64,000 nt of DNA from Ursus arctos (taxonomy: Eukaryota; Chordata; Mammalia; Carnivora; Ursidae), in NCBI RefSeq assembly GCF_023065955.2, contig NC_079873.1, forward strand, positions 101,718,128 to 101,782,127. Direction: 5' to 3'. Position numbers and translations under genes: made by a program. Every line of letters begins with the position of its first letter. Positions within the stretch are counted from its first letter, which is position 1. Below, piece after piece: positions 21,141-34,004 of this stretch. The notes beneath the pieces were generated by a model. That model was given only the letters and a program-made list of their open reading frames with translations. It made no database searches and was not told the origin of the DNA.

Positions 21141-23239
21141 GGTACAGGTTGTGCTTCCAGGGAAACAGACACTGAGCGTTTAGCATCCAGGATGTTTTTT
21201 AAGAAATGCCTGTGGTAGCAACACTTGTAAAAGAAAGGAAATTGAAAGGAAGGGAAGGGGGCAGGCATCGAGTTGCAAGGCAGGCTCAAGGACAGACTAG
21301 GCCAGCTCCACAGGGAACTGTGGAGCCTTTGGAGCTAGAATGGCCCTTCAGAGTTGTTCCAAGTTGGACCAAGATGACAGGCCTTTTTATTCCCACATCC
21401 ATCACAGTATATGGATGATCTGGGAAGGAGTGTGACTTGGGGTGAGGTGAGCCTCTGCAGCTGGAGCCTGTCTGCTAACCTCACTCCCAGTAGCAGAGCA
21501 GTGTGTCTTTACTTGAAGAAGGATCTAGGCAGCGCCTCATAGCTTCCACTACACCTCCTACACTCACCTGAGGGGCAGAGTCTCTTTTGGTAAGGGATCA
21601 ACATCACCTCTGTTGGCTAAAGGCACGACCTAGGGGCATTATAGCCCCACTTCCTTACAGTCTGTTAAGAACAGCCACAGGAAAGACATCATAAATTAAA
21701 TCAAATACATTATGTAGCACATTTATTTTTATCTCAGTCTACAGCCCTTGGGTTACTTTTATCACCTTTTAAAAAAGAAAATTCGGCTCTCCCTGGCCAT
21801 CCCATCAATTTGTCAAGTTTGAATTCTGACATCTATATAACCATATAAAATTTACACTCCTTCCAAGCATATTTTTATCCCCACATAAAATTTACATCAG
21901 CAATGTTTTGCCAATATGGCTACCATAAAAGTTTTGTTTAGATTGAGAGAGTGAGCTCTATATGTTGTAGATAACAATTTCCTTGGTGCAAAACAGACAA
22001 TGATATAAGTTATAGGATAGTGTGTGATTGTCTCATGCACACATTTATTAGCATAAATGTGTTTCTCTTTTGACTAGATAAGAAACAGGCCAGGTACCAT
22101 CTTACCTATGGTACCTTTCTCACATCTATTTTGCATAGGTAGAAAAACCCAGAGAAGGAACAAAAACCAGCATCAATGCAAATAAAAAAGTTAGCTGAAT
22201 AAAATTTGTTTGAGGAAGAGAGAAGATAGGTGGGCAGAAGGGGTTACATTTGGGAGTTTGAACAAAGATGGAGGTGTTAGGAAACAATTACCTATTGATA
22301 ACTCACTTGCAAGTGGTGGAAGGATCTCTTGCTAGATTTTTTTAAAATTACTATTATTATCACCATTATCCCAGGGAAGAAACAATAAAGTAAAAATGCC
22401 TATTTTCTTCTTTAGTGAAATACCTGTCACTTCCTGCTTCACTCCTCTCCTCCCTATATTTGATTATTTGGAGATAACTTATGAAAAGCAATTTCAAAGT
22501 CTGTATAGTACCATGCTCATTCTCCCAAGTATTCCCTTTAATGGGTTTTACATGTCCTCAGTTTCAGATTATGTAATCATAGGCAAACTCTACGATCTGG
22601 CTCTAGCAATTGACAGACACAGATTTGATTATACAATCGTGAACCACTAGGGAAACCTTTTATTCTTCTTGCAAACCCATAATTGCCTGAGCTTTCCTTT
22701 GCAGCTGCCTGCCTCTTGGCAACCCAGTTGGGTTTCACTTTGTAGACTACTCACTCCCAATCACAAACTCCAGTGTTTGTGATAGAGAAAACATCCATCC
22801 AACACTAAAAATGAGAAGACCACTGGTCATAAAAAATGGCCCAAACACAAAGTCCTGTTTCTACCTCACAAAGGTCTCCATCTGGGCTTTGCATGGCCCA
22901 CTTATTCTATATTAACAAAACCCACTATAAGAAAACACAAATTTGTAAAGCACTAGGGGTAGATGATATGGGTGGAGATACGTGAGAAGGTAGAAACTGA
23001 CAGGAAATGTAAAACCATGTATTTGCTTTAAACAAAGGTTTATACCAACACTCCACAACACTCATACCTGGTACATTTAAGTGCACCTGTACTTCTTGAT
23101 TAGTTGAATTATAACCTTCCACTTGAACCTTTCATTTCCTTTATGTCTCTTTAGTTTCACCAATATAGTGTCCATCCTCGAGCATGGTAGAGTAACCTGT
23201 ATATAACTGGTTCTCTATATGAGTACATTACTTATTAAA
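21141..23239. other. No gene; possible old repeat at the left end
   Basis: 21150-21660 starts with 'cttccagggaaacagacactg', a phrase typical of old mammalian repeats, but I cannot name one. The 70-codon frame at 21206-21418 and the 84-codon frame at 22396-22650 show no domain. The rest is AT-rich and featureless to me. Confidence 0.45.
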
Positions 23240-23272
23240 AGAATGAATGAATGAATGAATGAATGAATGAAT
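23240..23272. repeat. (GAAT)n microsatellite
   Basis: About eight tandem GAAT units. Confidence 0.9.
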
Positions 23273-24477
23273 GAGTACTGAATACCTCCTATAAAATGGA
23301 GCATCAGTGGAGCCATTGATAGCTAAAAGTGAGAGAATATATTTGAAAATACTTAACACAGGCCTGGTACGTGATACATGTTGTTTTTACAAAGTTTACT
23401 TTTTAGTGCAAAATGTATTAGAAACATACTTGATAGAAGAGAAGATGCAATCGGAACCTCAAGTTTTATTCCTAACATGCCAAATATTTTCTCCATAATA
23501 TTCCCAGGTGAATCAGTAAAACCAGGAAGCTTGCTGTATGAATATGAATAATCTGTTTGGCCAGTATCTCAATTAAATTGAAGAAGATGAAATAATCAAA
23601 TTAAGAACACTTTAGTGACTGAGAACAATACTTGTGTACACACGCACACACAAATGAACAAAAGGGATAGGATTACCACCATGAATATGTATTTAGAATG
23701 CAATAAACATAGTTTTCCTTATTATGGAAAATAAAGATCTTAATCTAAATCTTACATCTATATTAATTTCCCCATATTCTCTTAGGAGGACACAGTGCAA
23801 GCAGTGACCACAAATTGTGCAATGAAAGGGGAAAATGAAAAGATTAGTGTTTTCCTTTGTCCAGTTAATTGTGGTTTCTGGAAAGAATAGAGATTATAGA
23901 GAAGTGGAGCAAGGTCCAGCCAAGCCAATGTTCAAACTGAGATAGCACTACCATCTTGTTAAGAACAGTCATTTTCAATCTTTATTCTGAAGTTGGATTC
24001 TGAACCCATGAGGATGGCTCCTTTTGAAATATCTTACCAGTTATTAAGGTCTTAAGGGCCTCGTTAATAAGTCTGCTTTGAAAGCATAAAAGATAGGTAA
24101 AAGTATCTGGCCTTAAATCTAGTAGGCTCTCAAAAAATATTGTTGAAATGTGCTATGACTTTGTCTCCTTTTAAGGATTCATTGCATGGGGAAACAAGGA
24201 GGAAGACCTCTTGACTCCAAATATTAGGGATCTATTGAGAAGCTTTGACATAGCTTTTCTACTACACAGTTAAGCAGAGGAAGCAAGCTTGCCGTGGAAG
24301 AAACAATGCTGGAGCTGGCAAATTGTAGCATCAGTGCCAGTGTTGGTGAGCCAGAAGATTCTGAATGGCAGTGCTCCAGGGCTGAGACCTAGAGCCAAAT
24401 TGGAAGTAAGGAACATAGGCCTCCTGGATGGGGATGAGAGAGATCTGAAATAAACTAATGCTTACCTTTTACCTTAT
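23273..24477. other. No gene or clear repeat
   Basis: Non-coding, AT-rich. 24105-24150 ('ctagtaggctctcaaaaaat') may be the last bases of a MIR or L2. Confidence 0.45.
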
Positions 24478-24893
24478 TGTGATCCTTGGACCACTATACC
24501 AAAATCACCTAGGGAGTTGTTACAAAAGAAGATTCCTGAGCTATACCCCAAATCTACCGAAACAGATTCTCAACTGGGGAAATACCTTGGAAACTGTGGG
24601 GTTTTTTTTAGGGTTTATTTTGTTTTTAAAGATTTTATTTATTTATTTGACAGAGAGAGAGCAAAAGCAGGGGAAGCAGCAGGCAGAGGGAGAAGTAGAC
24701 TCCCCCCACAGCAGGGAGCTTGATGCGGGGCCCCATGTGGAGCTCCATGCAGGTCTCAATCTCAGGACCCTGACCAAAGGCAGACACTTAACCAACTGAG
24801 ACACCTAGGCACCCCATGAAAACTGCAGTTTTAAGTGATCACCCCCAAGTAGTTATAACAAATAGTAAAGTTTCAGAACCACTAAACTGATGT
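24478..24893 (+). mobile_element. MER5A-like hAT DNA transposon (non-autonomous), split by a SINE
   Basis: The left part has 'cttggaccactataccaaaatc', 'acctagggagttgtta' and 'gattcctgagctatacccc'. The right part after the SINE has 'taagtgatcacccccaag' and the terminal 'aaagtttcagaaccacta'. This is the MER5A order with its terminal 'agaaccact' end. It has no coding capacity. Confidence 0.75.
24620..24815 (-). mobile_element. CAN-SINE, antisense, nested in MER5A
   Basis: Reverse-oriented SINE: 'aaagattttatttatttatt' then the purine-rich middle, ending 'gagacacctaggcacccc'. The TSD is short and imperfect (gaaactg before, gaaaactg after). Confidence 0.9.
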
Positions 24894-25823
24894 TTCTACA
24901 AGTGGTATAGATCTTCCAAGGATTCTTTGTACTTGAAAAGGACTTTAACCAACTATATACTCTCTCATGAAGCAAAACCTGAAAATAGCAGCCAAGACTG
25001 TAGAAATACAATTGAGTAGATGCATAGGAGTTTGGAAAGAAACTTCAGCACCACAGGTTTTCTTCTCCCTAACCACAGAGCTTACATATTACCCAATGTA
25101 TTTTCAAATGCTTCTGCCCTTTTCAGCAGAGAAGCTCAGGACTATGACTGAAAGTAAGCTACCACCATGGCCCTGGCCCCACCCACTTACTTAGTAGTCA
25201 ATTCTGAAAGCTTCATGGAATCGATATTGGAAACTGGGGGGGGGGGCATAGGGTCATTTATAATTTCTAGTTAACTACAGATTAGAAAGAATTTAGATTC
25301 AACCACCAATGTGGAAAATCTTTCTAAACTGTGATTACTTTTCTGTATCTGAAAAAATCTAGACTGGTTAATACAGCTGACTTCTCTTTGAATATCTACA
25401 ATTCTGCAGGGCCTCAGAGTCTCCTGAGCATATCAATGGCCAATAACATAAGACCATATCTGAATCAGAGATAGGAAACTGGGCTAAATTATTCTAGCCC
25501 AACAAATTCCATGACAACATAGTTGTTGGTTTTATTTTAATTAAAACAATTCTGAATGTGTTTATATCCTCTATCTCAGCCTGTTTTATTGTTATTTGAC
25601 TCTTTTTCCTCACAGTGGGTTGGGGGCAGGGTAGTGGGAAGCGGAAGATTCAACACAGACTTTCCTGTAATTATGGGTTCTAAATTATTGGGCTTTAGTT
25701 AAAGAAGGACTTCTCTGTATTTGAGACCTAACATGGCTTAGCCTATCATATTTTGTCCTGTTTTTCCCAAAATGAATACCTCCTTCCCTGGAATATGTAT
25801 CGCAGATAAAAGTCATCAAGTAA
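24894..25823. other. No gene; 11-G run at 25236-25246
   Basis: Non-coding. The 75-codon frame at 24967-25194 has no domain. The homopolymer G run is the only landmark. Confidence 0.45.
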
Positions 25824-26026
25824 GGGGCGCTTGGGCAGCTCAGTCGTTAAGCATCTGCCTTTAGCTCAGGGCATGATCCCAGCATTCTGGGATTGAGCCG
25901 CGCATCAGGCTCCCTGCTCCACTGGGAGCCTGCTTCTTCCTCTCCCACTCCCCCTGCTTGTGTTCCCTCTCTTGCTGGCTGTCTCTCTCTCTCTGTCAAA
26001 TAAATAAATAAAATCTTTAAAAAAAT
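25824..26026 (+). mobile_element. CAN-SINE
   Basis: Arctoid-type SINE with 'cttcctctcccactccccct' in the middle. 11-bp TSD with two mismatches (tcatcaagtaa at 25813-25823, tcattaagcaa at 26027-26037). Confidence 0.95.
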
Positions 26027-26209
26027 TCATTAAGCAAGTTTGAGAAACACTGAGCAATACAATATTAACTGATTTCTTTCCTGCAGAACTTCCAAAAACC
26101 TTTATTATACTAAGCTTCATTGAAAATCTCTAGGAATAAAACAGCATGTAGCATCTCACAAATTTATATAACTATCAATTCCTTTTTTGATAGAGCATCT
26201 AATGCAAGT

Positions 26210-26550
26210 GGTTTCTCACCCTTGCTTATGTAACACCACAGCCACCTAAACAACTTCTGCTTAAATGTTATCTACTCAGAGACTGTCCTGACCATTTTCT
26301 CTAGGGTAGCCCCAGTCTCACTCCATTCTATCTCTTTAGTTGCCTTTATCTATTTTCTAGCACTGATCACCACCCAATGAAAATATGGTATTTTTGTTTA
26401 TTCATCTGTTTTTGTCTATCTTCCCTACTAGAGCATAAGTTCCAAAAGAGCAGGGATTATGTCTCTTTGGTACAATTGGTATATATCTAGTTTCTAGAAC
26501 AGTGCCTAGCATATAGTAGGCTTCCAGTAATAACTGTTGAAGGAAAAAAA
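26210..26550 (+). repeat. L2 LINE 3' end
   Basis: Long, well-ordered L2 3' region: 'ctactcagagactgtcctgacc', 'tagcactgatcaccaccca', 'ctagagcataagttccaaa', 'gaacagtgcctagcatata' and 'gtaggcttccagtaataac'. Confidence 0.85.
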
Positions 26551-27738
26551 TCAGACTAAACATCTAATGTAACTCTCTTTTGGTCACCTGATACCAAGAA
26601 ACATTAACCTTGAGACCAAATGACCAAGCCAGTATCATAGCCCAATATCATACAGAGCAGATAGTATGTTTGAAAATTCTTTTGAAGGAGAGAGACAGCC
26701 TTTCCTAACTCACTTGTGGGCAGGTCTGAATTATGCTGCCCTGTAATGTCAGTTGAATTATCTCATCTTCCAAAATCAAACCTTTGAGATTTGTTCTACC
26801 CAGAGAAGTTCCCTGAAATATTTCTGTGTCTTACATCCTGGCACTATCATTTAGAAAATATGGCAATAAGATATTTCTATGTTTGCTAACAGAATAACAA
26901 ACTAAACTGTCCATACTGTTAACTTAACTTCTAGTGGCTAATCCTCACAAGGTAAAGCCATCCTAGTATTGGAGTAAGTACCCTAAACCACATCACAGAT
27001 TTAAAAATGTAAGCTTTGGGCTACAATGGACCATGGGAATGGGTGGAGACACAGAATAAAGAACTGTAGCACTTCATAAACAAAAATAAAGGTAGATAAA
27101 TCAGACAGCACAAATGAACTCTAAAGGTAAGATGGTGGAGCAAGGCTTAGTCACACAAAACCTGTTCCCAAAATTTAATGAAAAGAACAGTAATAAAGAA
27201 AAATTATGAAAAATAAGAATCAATCAAACAAAAAAATGCTCATACTCATACTCATGCCACAGTCTTTGAAAAATTGCAGACAAGGGAAATGAGAAATAGA
27301 AGTTTCTCAGATTTGATACAGCTTTCATCAAGCCCCTCTCTCCCATGAATTAGTACAGTGGAAAGAATGTGGGTGGATAAAACTCTTGAAAGATTGAAAG
27401 GAAGAGATTCGGAAAATATCTCAAGAGGAGAAGTTACTCCTTACTACGTACTTCGGTGTCCTGCGAGAATAATGAGAAAAGTACTGGAAAGTCTATGTAG
27501 CTTCATTTTGGTTTTTGCAGGCTAGAACAGATGCTGGAGTAAGAAGACAAAGCACTCATAATCACCCACAGCTAATTTTTTCTAGCAGCAGCTGAGAATA
27601 GGCAGAATATAAAACAAACAAGAAATGAAGTAAGACAAAATTATTTGGAAGAGTGAGAAGCTCAGAAAGAAGAGTCACAGGGACATGCCCTGATGAATCC
27701 CCCATCCCAAGCAAACAGGATAATAAGTACTGTGGCCA
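26551..27738. other. No gene or clear repeat
   Basis: A-rich sequence. Part of 27120-27660 ('aagatggtggagcaaggc' at 27128) might be the start of an old L1, but the match is too short to call. Confidence 0.4.
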
Positions 27739-27941
27739 GGGGCACCTGGGTGGCTCAGTTGGTTAAGCATCCAACTCTTGATTTCGGCTCAGGTCATGAT
27801 CTCAGGGTTTTGACATGGAGTCCTGCATTGGGCTCTGTGTTGGGCATGGAACCGGCTTAAGATTCTCTCACTCCCTCTCCCTTTATCCCCCCCCCATGCT
27901 TCTCTCTCTCCCTCTCTAAAAGTAAAAAAAAAAAAATTTTA
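27739..27941 (+). mobile_element. CAN-SINE
   Basis: Complete carnivore SINE (ggggcacctgggtggctcag ...) with a C10 run and a long A tail. 17-bp TSD with one mismatch (27722-27738 and 27942-27958, aataagtactgtggcca/ta). Confidence 0.97.
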
Positions 27942-28087
27942 AATAAGTACTGTGGCTAAAACTCAAAAGCTTCACATATTGCTCTCTCTAGCATTGATTA
28001 TATTTATTGGAAGGGGAGGTTCTCGGCTTGTCTTGAGTTGGAGGACAACCTGAAGCTAAAGGTGGAATCAATGGTGCTGCCACTTGG

Positions 28088-28262
28088 GTCAGTGGTTCCA
28101 GTCCTAACTGTGCATTCAAATCACCACCTGGGGAGCTGCTAAAAATGACAATTTGTGAGCCTCAGCCCAGACAAGGTGAGCCAGAATCTTTGGAGGTAAG
28201 GGCCAGGCATTGGTAGGTTAAAGAAGTTTACCCAGATGATTGTAGTGCCTACTGAGGACAGA
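28088..28262 (+). mobile_element. MER5A-like hAT DNA transposon remnant
   Basis: It begins 'tcagtggttccagtcctaac', then 'gcattcaaatcaccacctgg', 'ggagctgctaaaaatgac' and 'gagcctcagcccagac'. This is the MER5A left half followed by its middle. Non-coding. Confidence 0.75.
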
Positions 28263-28299
28263 TAATTACTGAACTAGGTGGAATAAATCTTATTAAAGA

Positions 28300-29144
28300 T
28301 ATATGAAGAACATTGCAGACATGAAAGTAAGGATACACTAACTGTGACTGCCTTCAGTCAGCAAAATATGAGTAGGACACCCAATGGCTAGTCCTCAAAC
28401 TGAAGCTCTTAAAGAGATACAAAATGAGAATGGAGTGAAGATGAATTCATAACACTATAAATAGAATTTCTCAGGTAAGTCTTTAACTTAAACATGAATA
28501 AATGAAAAGATGTTGAATGGAAACTCTGCAAAAAAAAACAAAACACTACAGGAGAGAGCAGGGGAGAAAGCAAGTGTCTCCCTTGAGGAGAGAAAGGAAC
28601 ACAGATAATGAATCCATGCTTCAAGTAAACATTCCCCATTAAAGAAAATTTCAAGAGCACGAAGAGTCATTGAAACAAGACATCAAAGACAAATGATAAA
28701 ACAATGGAATGAGAAGAATGAGGTGAAAAGGAGGACTACAGAGATAAGAAAACAAATTGAAAACCAAAACAGCATTACTGAACTATGAAACATGCTATAT
28801 ACTTTGAAAATGATGAAAGAAGAAAGCAGAGGTCATGATATTAACATCAGAGAAGACTGAATTCAAGGGGAAAGAGCATGTTTTGATAAAGGATACCATC
28901 CACAATGAGGATATAACTACCATAAATATTCATACACCAATTAATGCAATTAGAATACACAGAACATAAACTACATAAAATGCAAGGAGAAATATCCAGA
29001 AACAATAGTAGTAGACCATACCACATTTCTGTCATCTAAGACAGATGAGATAGACAAATAAACAAATAAATAAGCAAGAATTTGCCAGGACAATTCTGAA
29101 AGAAGAGCATAAGAGAGCAGAATTAAGAACATTATGAAGCTGCA
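28300..29144 (+). repeat. Old L1 or HAL1 relic, left part
   Basis: 28870-28960 ('gataaaggataccatccaca', 'ggatataactaccataaat', 'tcatacaccaattaat') matches the endonuclease region of old L1/HAL1 elements. Frames are destroyed. It is cut at 29144 by the insertion of a young L1 and seems to resume at 34367. Confidence 0.55.
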
Positions 29145-29350
29145 GGAGAGGAGTTAAGATGGCGGAGGAGTAGGGGTCCCCTTTTTCAGCTGGTCAACTG
29201 AGTCGAGCTGGATAAGTACCAGACCATCCTGAACATCCATGGAATCAGCCTAACATGCAGGAAGATACATCTGGATCTCTACAAATGAACATCTCCAGTG
29301 ATGAGTATTGAGGTACGAAGCAGGGAACCATGAAGCCACGCACAGATATC
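29145..29350 (+). promoter_or_regulatory. L1 5' UTR start with YY1-like site
   Basis: Start of an L1 5' UTR. 'aagatggcgg' at 29156-29165 is the complement of the CCGCCATCTT-type YY1 site known near the start of human L1. The same place in the copy at 35215 reads aagatggtgg, one base off. Activity here is inference. Confidence 0.6.
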
Positions 29351-29379
29351 AGATATCCAATCTCAAGAATGTAGGTTAT

Positions 29380-29935
29380 GGAAGATTACTGACTCAGTGA
29401 AACGTTCCAATGTCAGAATCATCAGCATCCCCGAGGGGTGGAGAAGAACAAAGGTCTAGAAGAGATATTTGAACAAATTGTAACTGAAAACCTTCCCTAA
29501 TCTAGCAAAGGAAACAAGCATTCATGTCCAAGATGCAGAGAGGACCCCTTCCAGGCTCAACCACAACAAACCTACGCCACGTCACATCATAGTGCAATTA
29601 GCAAATATTAGATCCAAAGATACAGTATTGAAAGAAGCCAGGGCAAAGAAATTTCTCATGTACCAAGGCAAAGGTATTAAAATTATGTCAGACCTGTCTA
29701 CACAGACCTGGAATGAGAGAAACGGTTGGGGGGGGCATTTTTAAAGCTCTTTCAGAGAAAAACATGCAGCCAAGGATGCTTTATCCAGCAAGGCTGTCAT
29801 TCAGAATTTATGGAGAAATAAAGACCTTCTAGAATCACCAGTCATTGACCAATTTCGTCACCACGAACCAGCCCTACAGGAGATATTACGGGGGGGTTCT
29901 ATAAAAGTAAAAAGTCCCCAAGAGTGATACAGAAA
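29380..29935 (+). pseudogene. L1 ORF1 (RNA-binding protein), 5' deleted
   Basis: Remnant of the L1 ORF1 nucleic-acid-chaperone gene. The N-terminus and most of the coiled coil are gone. What remains is the RRM-like part (from 'cgttccaatgtcagaatcat' at 29403) and the C-terminal domain (to about 29925). The frame is broken near 29440 by a lost base or bases and again around 29725-29745 at a G run. A TGA at about 29924 is the likely original stop. Non-functional. Confidence 0.8.
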
Positions 29936-29976
29936 AGAAAGTCACAATCTATAGAAACAAAGACTTTACTGGCAAC

Positions 29977-32900
29977 ATGGCATCATTAAAATCATCTCTC
30001 TCAATAATCACTCTCAATGTAAATGGCCTAAATGCTCCCATAAATGACACAGGGTTGCAGATTGGATAAAAAGACATGACCCATCCATTTCCTGTCTACA
30101 AGAGACTCATTTTGAATCTAAAGATACATTCAGACTGAAAGTAAAGGGATGGAATACCATCTTTCACGCAAATGGACCTCAAAAGAAAGCTGGGGTAGCA
30201 ATTCTCATATCAGACAGATTGGATTTTAAACTAAAGACTGTAGTTAGAGATACAGATGGACACTATATTATTCTTAAAGGATGTATCCAACAAGTGGATA
30301 TGACAAATATAAATATATATGCCCCCAACAGGGGAGCAGCAAGATACACAAGCCTACTCTTAACCAGAATAAAGAGACATATAGATAAAAATACGTTAAT
30401 AGTAGGGGACCTCAACACTCCACTATCAGCAATAGACAAATAACCTAAGCAGAAAATTAACAAAGAAACAAGAGCTTTGAATGCCATACTAGACGAGTTG
30501 GACTTCATAGATACATATAGAACACTACACCCCAGAACCAAAGAATACTCATTCTATTCTAATGCCCATGGAAAATTCTCAAGAATAGAACATGTTCTGG
30601 GTCACAAAACAGGTCTCAACAGATACCAAAAGACTGAAATTATTCCCTGCATATTCTCAAACCACAATGCTTTGAAATTGGAACTCAATCGCAAGGAAAA
30701 ATTTGGAAGAAACTCAAACACGTGGAGACTAAGAACCATCCTGCTCAAGAATGATTCGATAAACCAGGAAATCAAAAATCAATTTAAACAATTTATGGAG
30801 ACCAACGAGAATGAAAACACAATGGTCCAAAACCTATGGGATACTGCAAAGGCACTCATAAGGGGAAAATACATAGCCATCCAAGTCTCACTCAAAAGAA
30901 TATAAAAACCTAAAATGCAGTTTTTATATTCTCACCTCAAGAAGCTGGAACAGCAACAGAGGAACAGGCTTAAGCCACAGACAAGAAAGCAGTTGATCAA
31001 GATTAGAACAGAGATCAAAGAATTAGAAACCAGGAGCACAGTAGAACAGATCAACAGAACTAGAAGCTGGTTCTTTGAAAGAATAAATAACATTGACAAA
31101 CCACTGGCAAGACTTATCCAAAAGAATAGAGAAAGGACACAAATTAATACAATTATGAATGAAAAGGGAGAGGTCACAACCAACACCAATGAAATTGGAA
31201 GGATTATTAGAAAATTTATCAACAGCCTTATGCCAATAAATTAAGCAATCTAGAAGAGATGGAAGCCTTCCTGGAAACCTATAAACTATGAAGACTGAAA
31301 CAGGAAGAAATTGATTTTTTAAACAGACCAATTAATTACGAAGAGATTGAAGCAGTTATCAAAAACCTTCCAAAAAACAAAAACCCAGGGCTTGATGGTT
31401 TTACCGGGGAATTCTACCAAACATTCAAAGAAGAAAAATACCTATTCTCCTAAAGCTATTTCAAAAAATAGGAACAGAAGGAAAGCTACCGAACTCATTC
31501 TATGAGGCCAATATTACCTTGATCCCCAAACCAGGCAAAGACCCCATCAAAAAGGAGAATTACAGACTGATTTCCCTAATGAATATGGATGCCAAAATCC
31601 TCAAAAAGATCCTGGCTAATAGAATCCAACTGTACATCAAAAGGATTATCCATCATGACCAAGTGGGATTCATCCCTGGGATGCAAGGGTGGTTCAACAT
31701 TCGCAAATCTCTCAGCATGATAGATTTTATCAACAAGGAAAAAGCCAAAAATCATATGATCCTCTCTATAGATGCAGAAAAAGCATTTGACAAAATACAG
31801 CATCCTTTCCTGATTAAAACCCTTCAGAGTGTAGGGATAGAGGGTACATTTCTCAATCTCATAAAAACCATCTATGAAAAGCCTATAGCAAATATCATTC
31901 TCAATGGGGAAAAGCTGGAAGCCTTTCCCTTAAGATCAGGAACACAACAAGGAGGCCCACTCTCGCCATTATTATTCAACATAGTACTAGAAGTCCTTGC
32001 AACAGCAATCAGACAACAAAAAGGGATAAAATGTATCCAAATTGGCAAAGAAGAACTCAAACTGTCTCTCTTCGCAGATGACATGATACTCTATATGGAA
32101 AACCCAAAAGAATCCACTCCCAAACTATAGAAGTTCTAGAAAAATGCAGTAATGTGGTGGGATACAAAATTAATGCTCAGAAATCAGTTGCATTTCTTTT
32201 TTTTTAAAAGATTTAATTTATTTATTTGACAGAGATAATGACATCCAGCGAGAGAGGGAACACAAGCAGGGGGAGTGGGAGAGGAAGAAGCAGGCTCATA
32301 GTGGAGGAGCCTGATGTGGGGCCCGATCCCATAACGCCGGGATGATGCCCTGAGCCGAAGGCAGACACTTAACTGCTGTGCCACCCAGGTGCCCCATCAG
32401 TTGCATTTCCATACATAAACAATAAGACTGAAGAAAGAGAAATTAGGGAATCCACCCCATTTACAATAGCACCAAAAATCATACGATACCTTGGAATTAA
32501 CTTAACCAGAGACATAAAGGATCTATATTCAACAGACTACAAATCACTCTTGAAAGACACTGAAGAAGACACAAAAAGATGGAAAAATATTCTATGCTCA
32601 TGGATCGGAAGAATTAACATAGTTAAAATGTCCATGCTACCCAGAGCAATCTACACTTTCAATGTTATCCCGATCAAAACACCAATGACATTTTTAAAAA
32701 ACTGGAACAAACAGCCCTTAAATTTGTGTGGAACCAGAAAAGGCCACGAATCGCCAAGGAAGTGTTGTAAAGGAAAAACAAAGATGGGGGCATCACAATG
32801 CCGAATTTCAAGCTGTACAATAAAGCTGTGATCACCAAGACAGCATGGTACTGGCACAAAAACAGACACATAGACCAATGGAACAGAATAGAGAACCCAG

Positions 32901-34004
32901 AAATGGACCCTCGGCTCTTTGGGCAACTAATCTTTGATAAAGCAGGCAAAAACATCCAGTGGAAAAAAGACAGTCTCTTCAATAAATGGTACTGGGAAAA
33001 TTGGACAGCTACATGCAAAAGAATGAAACTTGGCCACTGTCTCACACGATACACAAAGATAAACTCCAAATGGATGAAAGACCTCAATGTGAGACAGGAA
33101 TCCATCAAAATCCTAGAGGACAGCATAGGCAGCAACCTCTACGACATCGACCACAGCAAACTTTTTCATGACACATCTCCAAAGGCAAGAGAAACAAAAG
33201 ATAAAATGAACTTGTGGGACTTCATCAAGATAAAAAGCTTCTGCACAGCCAAGGAAATAGTCAGAAAAACTAAGAGGCAGCCCACGGAATGGGAGAGTAT
33301 ATTTGCAAATGACACTACAGATAAAAGACTTGTATCCAAGATCTACAGAGAACTTCTCAAACTCAATACACATGAAACAAACAAATCATAAAATGGGCAG
33401 AAGATATGAACACTTTTCCAATGAAGACATACAAATGGCTAACAGACACATGAAAGAATGTTCAACATCATTAGCCACCAGGGAAATTCAAATCAAAACC
33501 ACACTAAGATACCACCTTACGCCAGTTAGAATGGCAAAAATTGACAAGGCAAGAAACAACAATTGTTGGAGACGATGTGGAGAAAGGGGTTCCCTCCTAC
33601 ATTGTTGGTGGGAATGCAAGTTGGTACAGCCACTCTGGAGAACAGGGTGGAGGTCCCTTAAAAAGTTAAAAATTGAGCTACCCTATGATCCAGCCATTGC
33701 ACTACTAGGTATTTACCCCAAAGATACAGACATAATGAAGAGAAGGGCCATATGCACCCCAATGTTCATAGCAGCATTGTCCACAATAGCTAAACCGTGG
33801 AAGGAGCTGAGATGCCCTTCAACAGATGACTAGATTAAGAAGTTGTGGTCCATATATACAATGGAATATTACTCAACTATCAAAAAGAATGACTTCTCAA
33901 CATTTGCTGCAACATGGACGGCATTGGAGGAGATAATGCTAAGTGAAATAAGTCAAGCAGAGAAAGACAATTATTATATGGTTTCTCTCATCTATGGAAC
34001 ATAA
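29977..34004 (+). pseudogene. L1 ORF2 (endonuclease-reverse transcriptase), broken
   Basis: ORF2 starts at the ATG at 29977 and ends at the TAA at 34002-34004. Without the SINE and its extra TSD copy it is about 1,270 codons, the normal L1 ORF2 length. Order: endonuclease (29980-30620, with 'GDLNTPLS' at about 30400), reverse transcriptase (31260-32130, with '[11 protein letters not shown]' and an intact FADD at 32071-32082), then the Cys-containing C-terminal region (to about 33830). Stops at 30440 and 30903, a frameshift near 31430, the SINE and others inactivate it. The RT block 31519-32130 is open for 203 codons. Confidence 0.9.
32197..32395 (-). mobile_element. CAN-SINE, antisense, nested in L1 ORF2
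   Basis: Arctoid-type SINE with a perfect 14-bp TSD atcagttgcatttc (32183-32196 and 32396-32409). It interrupts L1 element 1 just after its RT core, so it is younger than that L1. Confidence 0.97.

Noticed and set aside
21206..21418. 70-codon Arg/Lys/Gly-rich frame as a gene
   Set aside because: It lies in sequence that looks like an old repeat and lacks a domain or splice context.
23240..23272. Direct repeats as a CRISPR array or satellite
   Set aside because: Plain 4-base microsatellite; there are no spaced repeats anywhere in the window.
32674..33135. Minus-strand frame of 153 codons
   Set aside because: It is antisense to the C-terminal part of L1 ORF2; similar antisense frames occur at 39835-40143 and 57665-58165.
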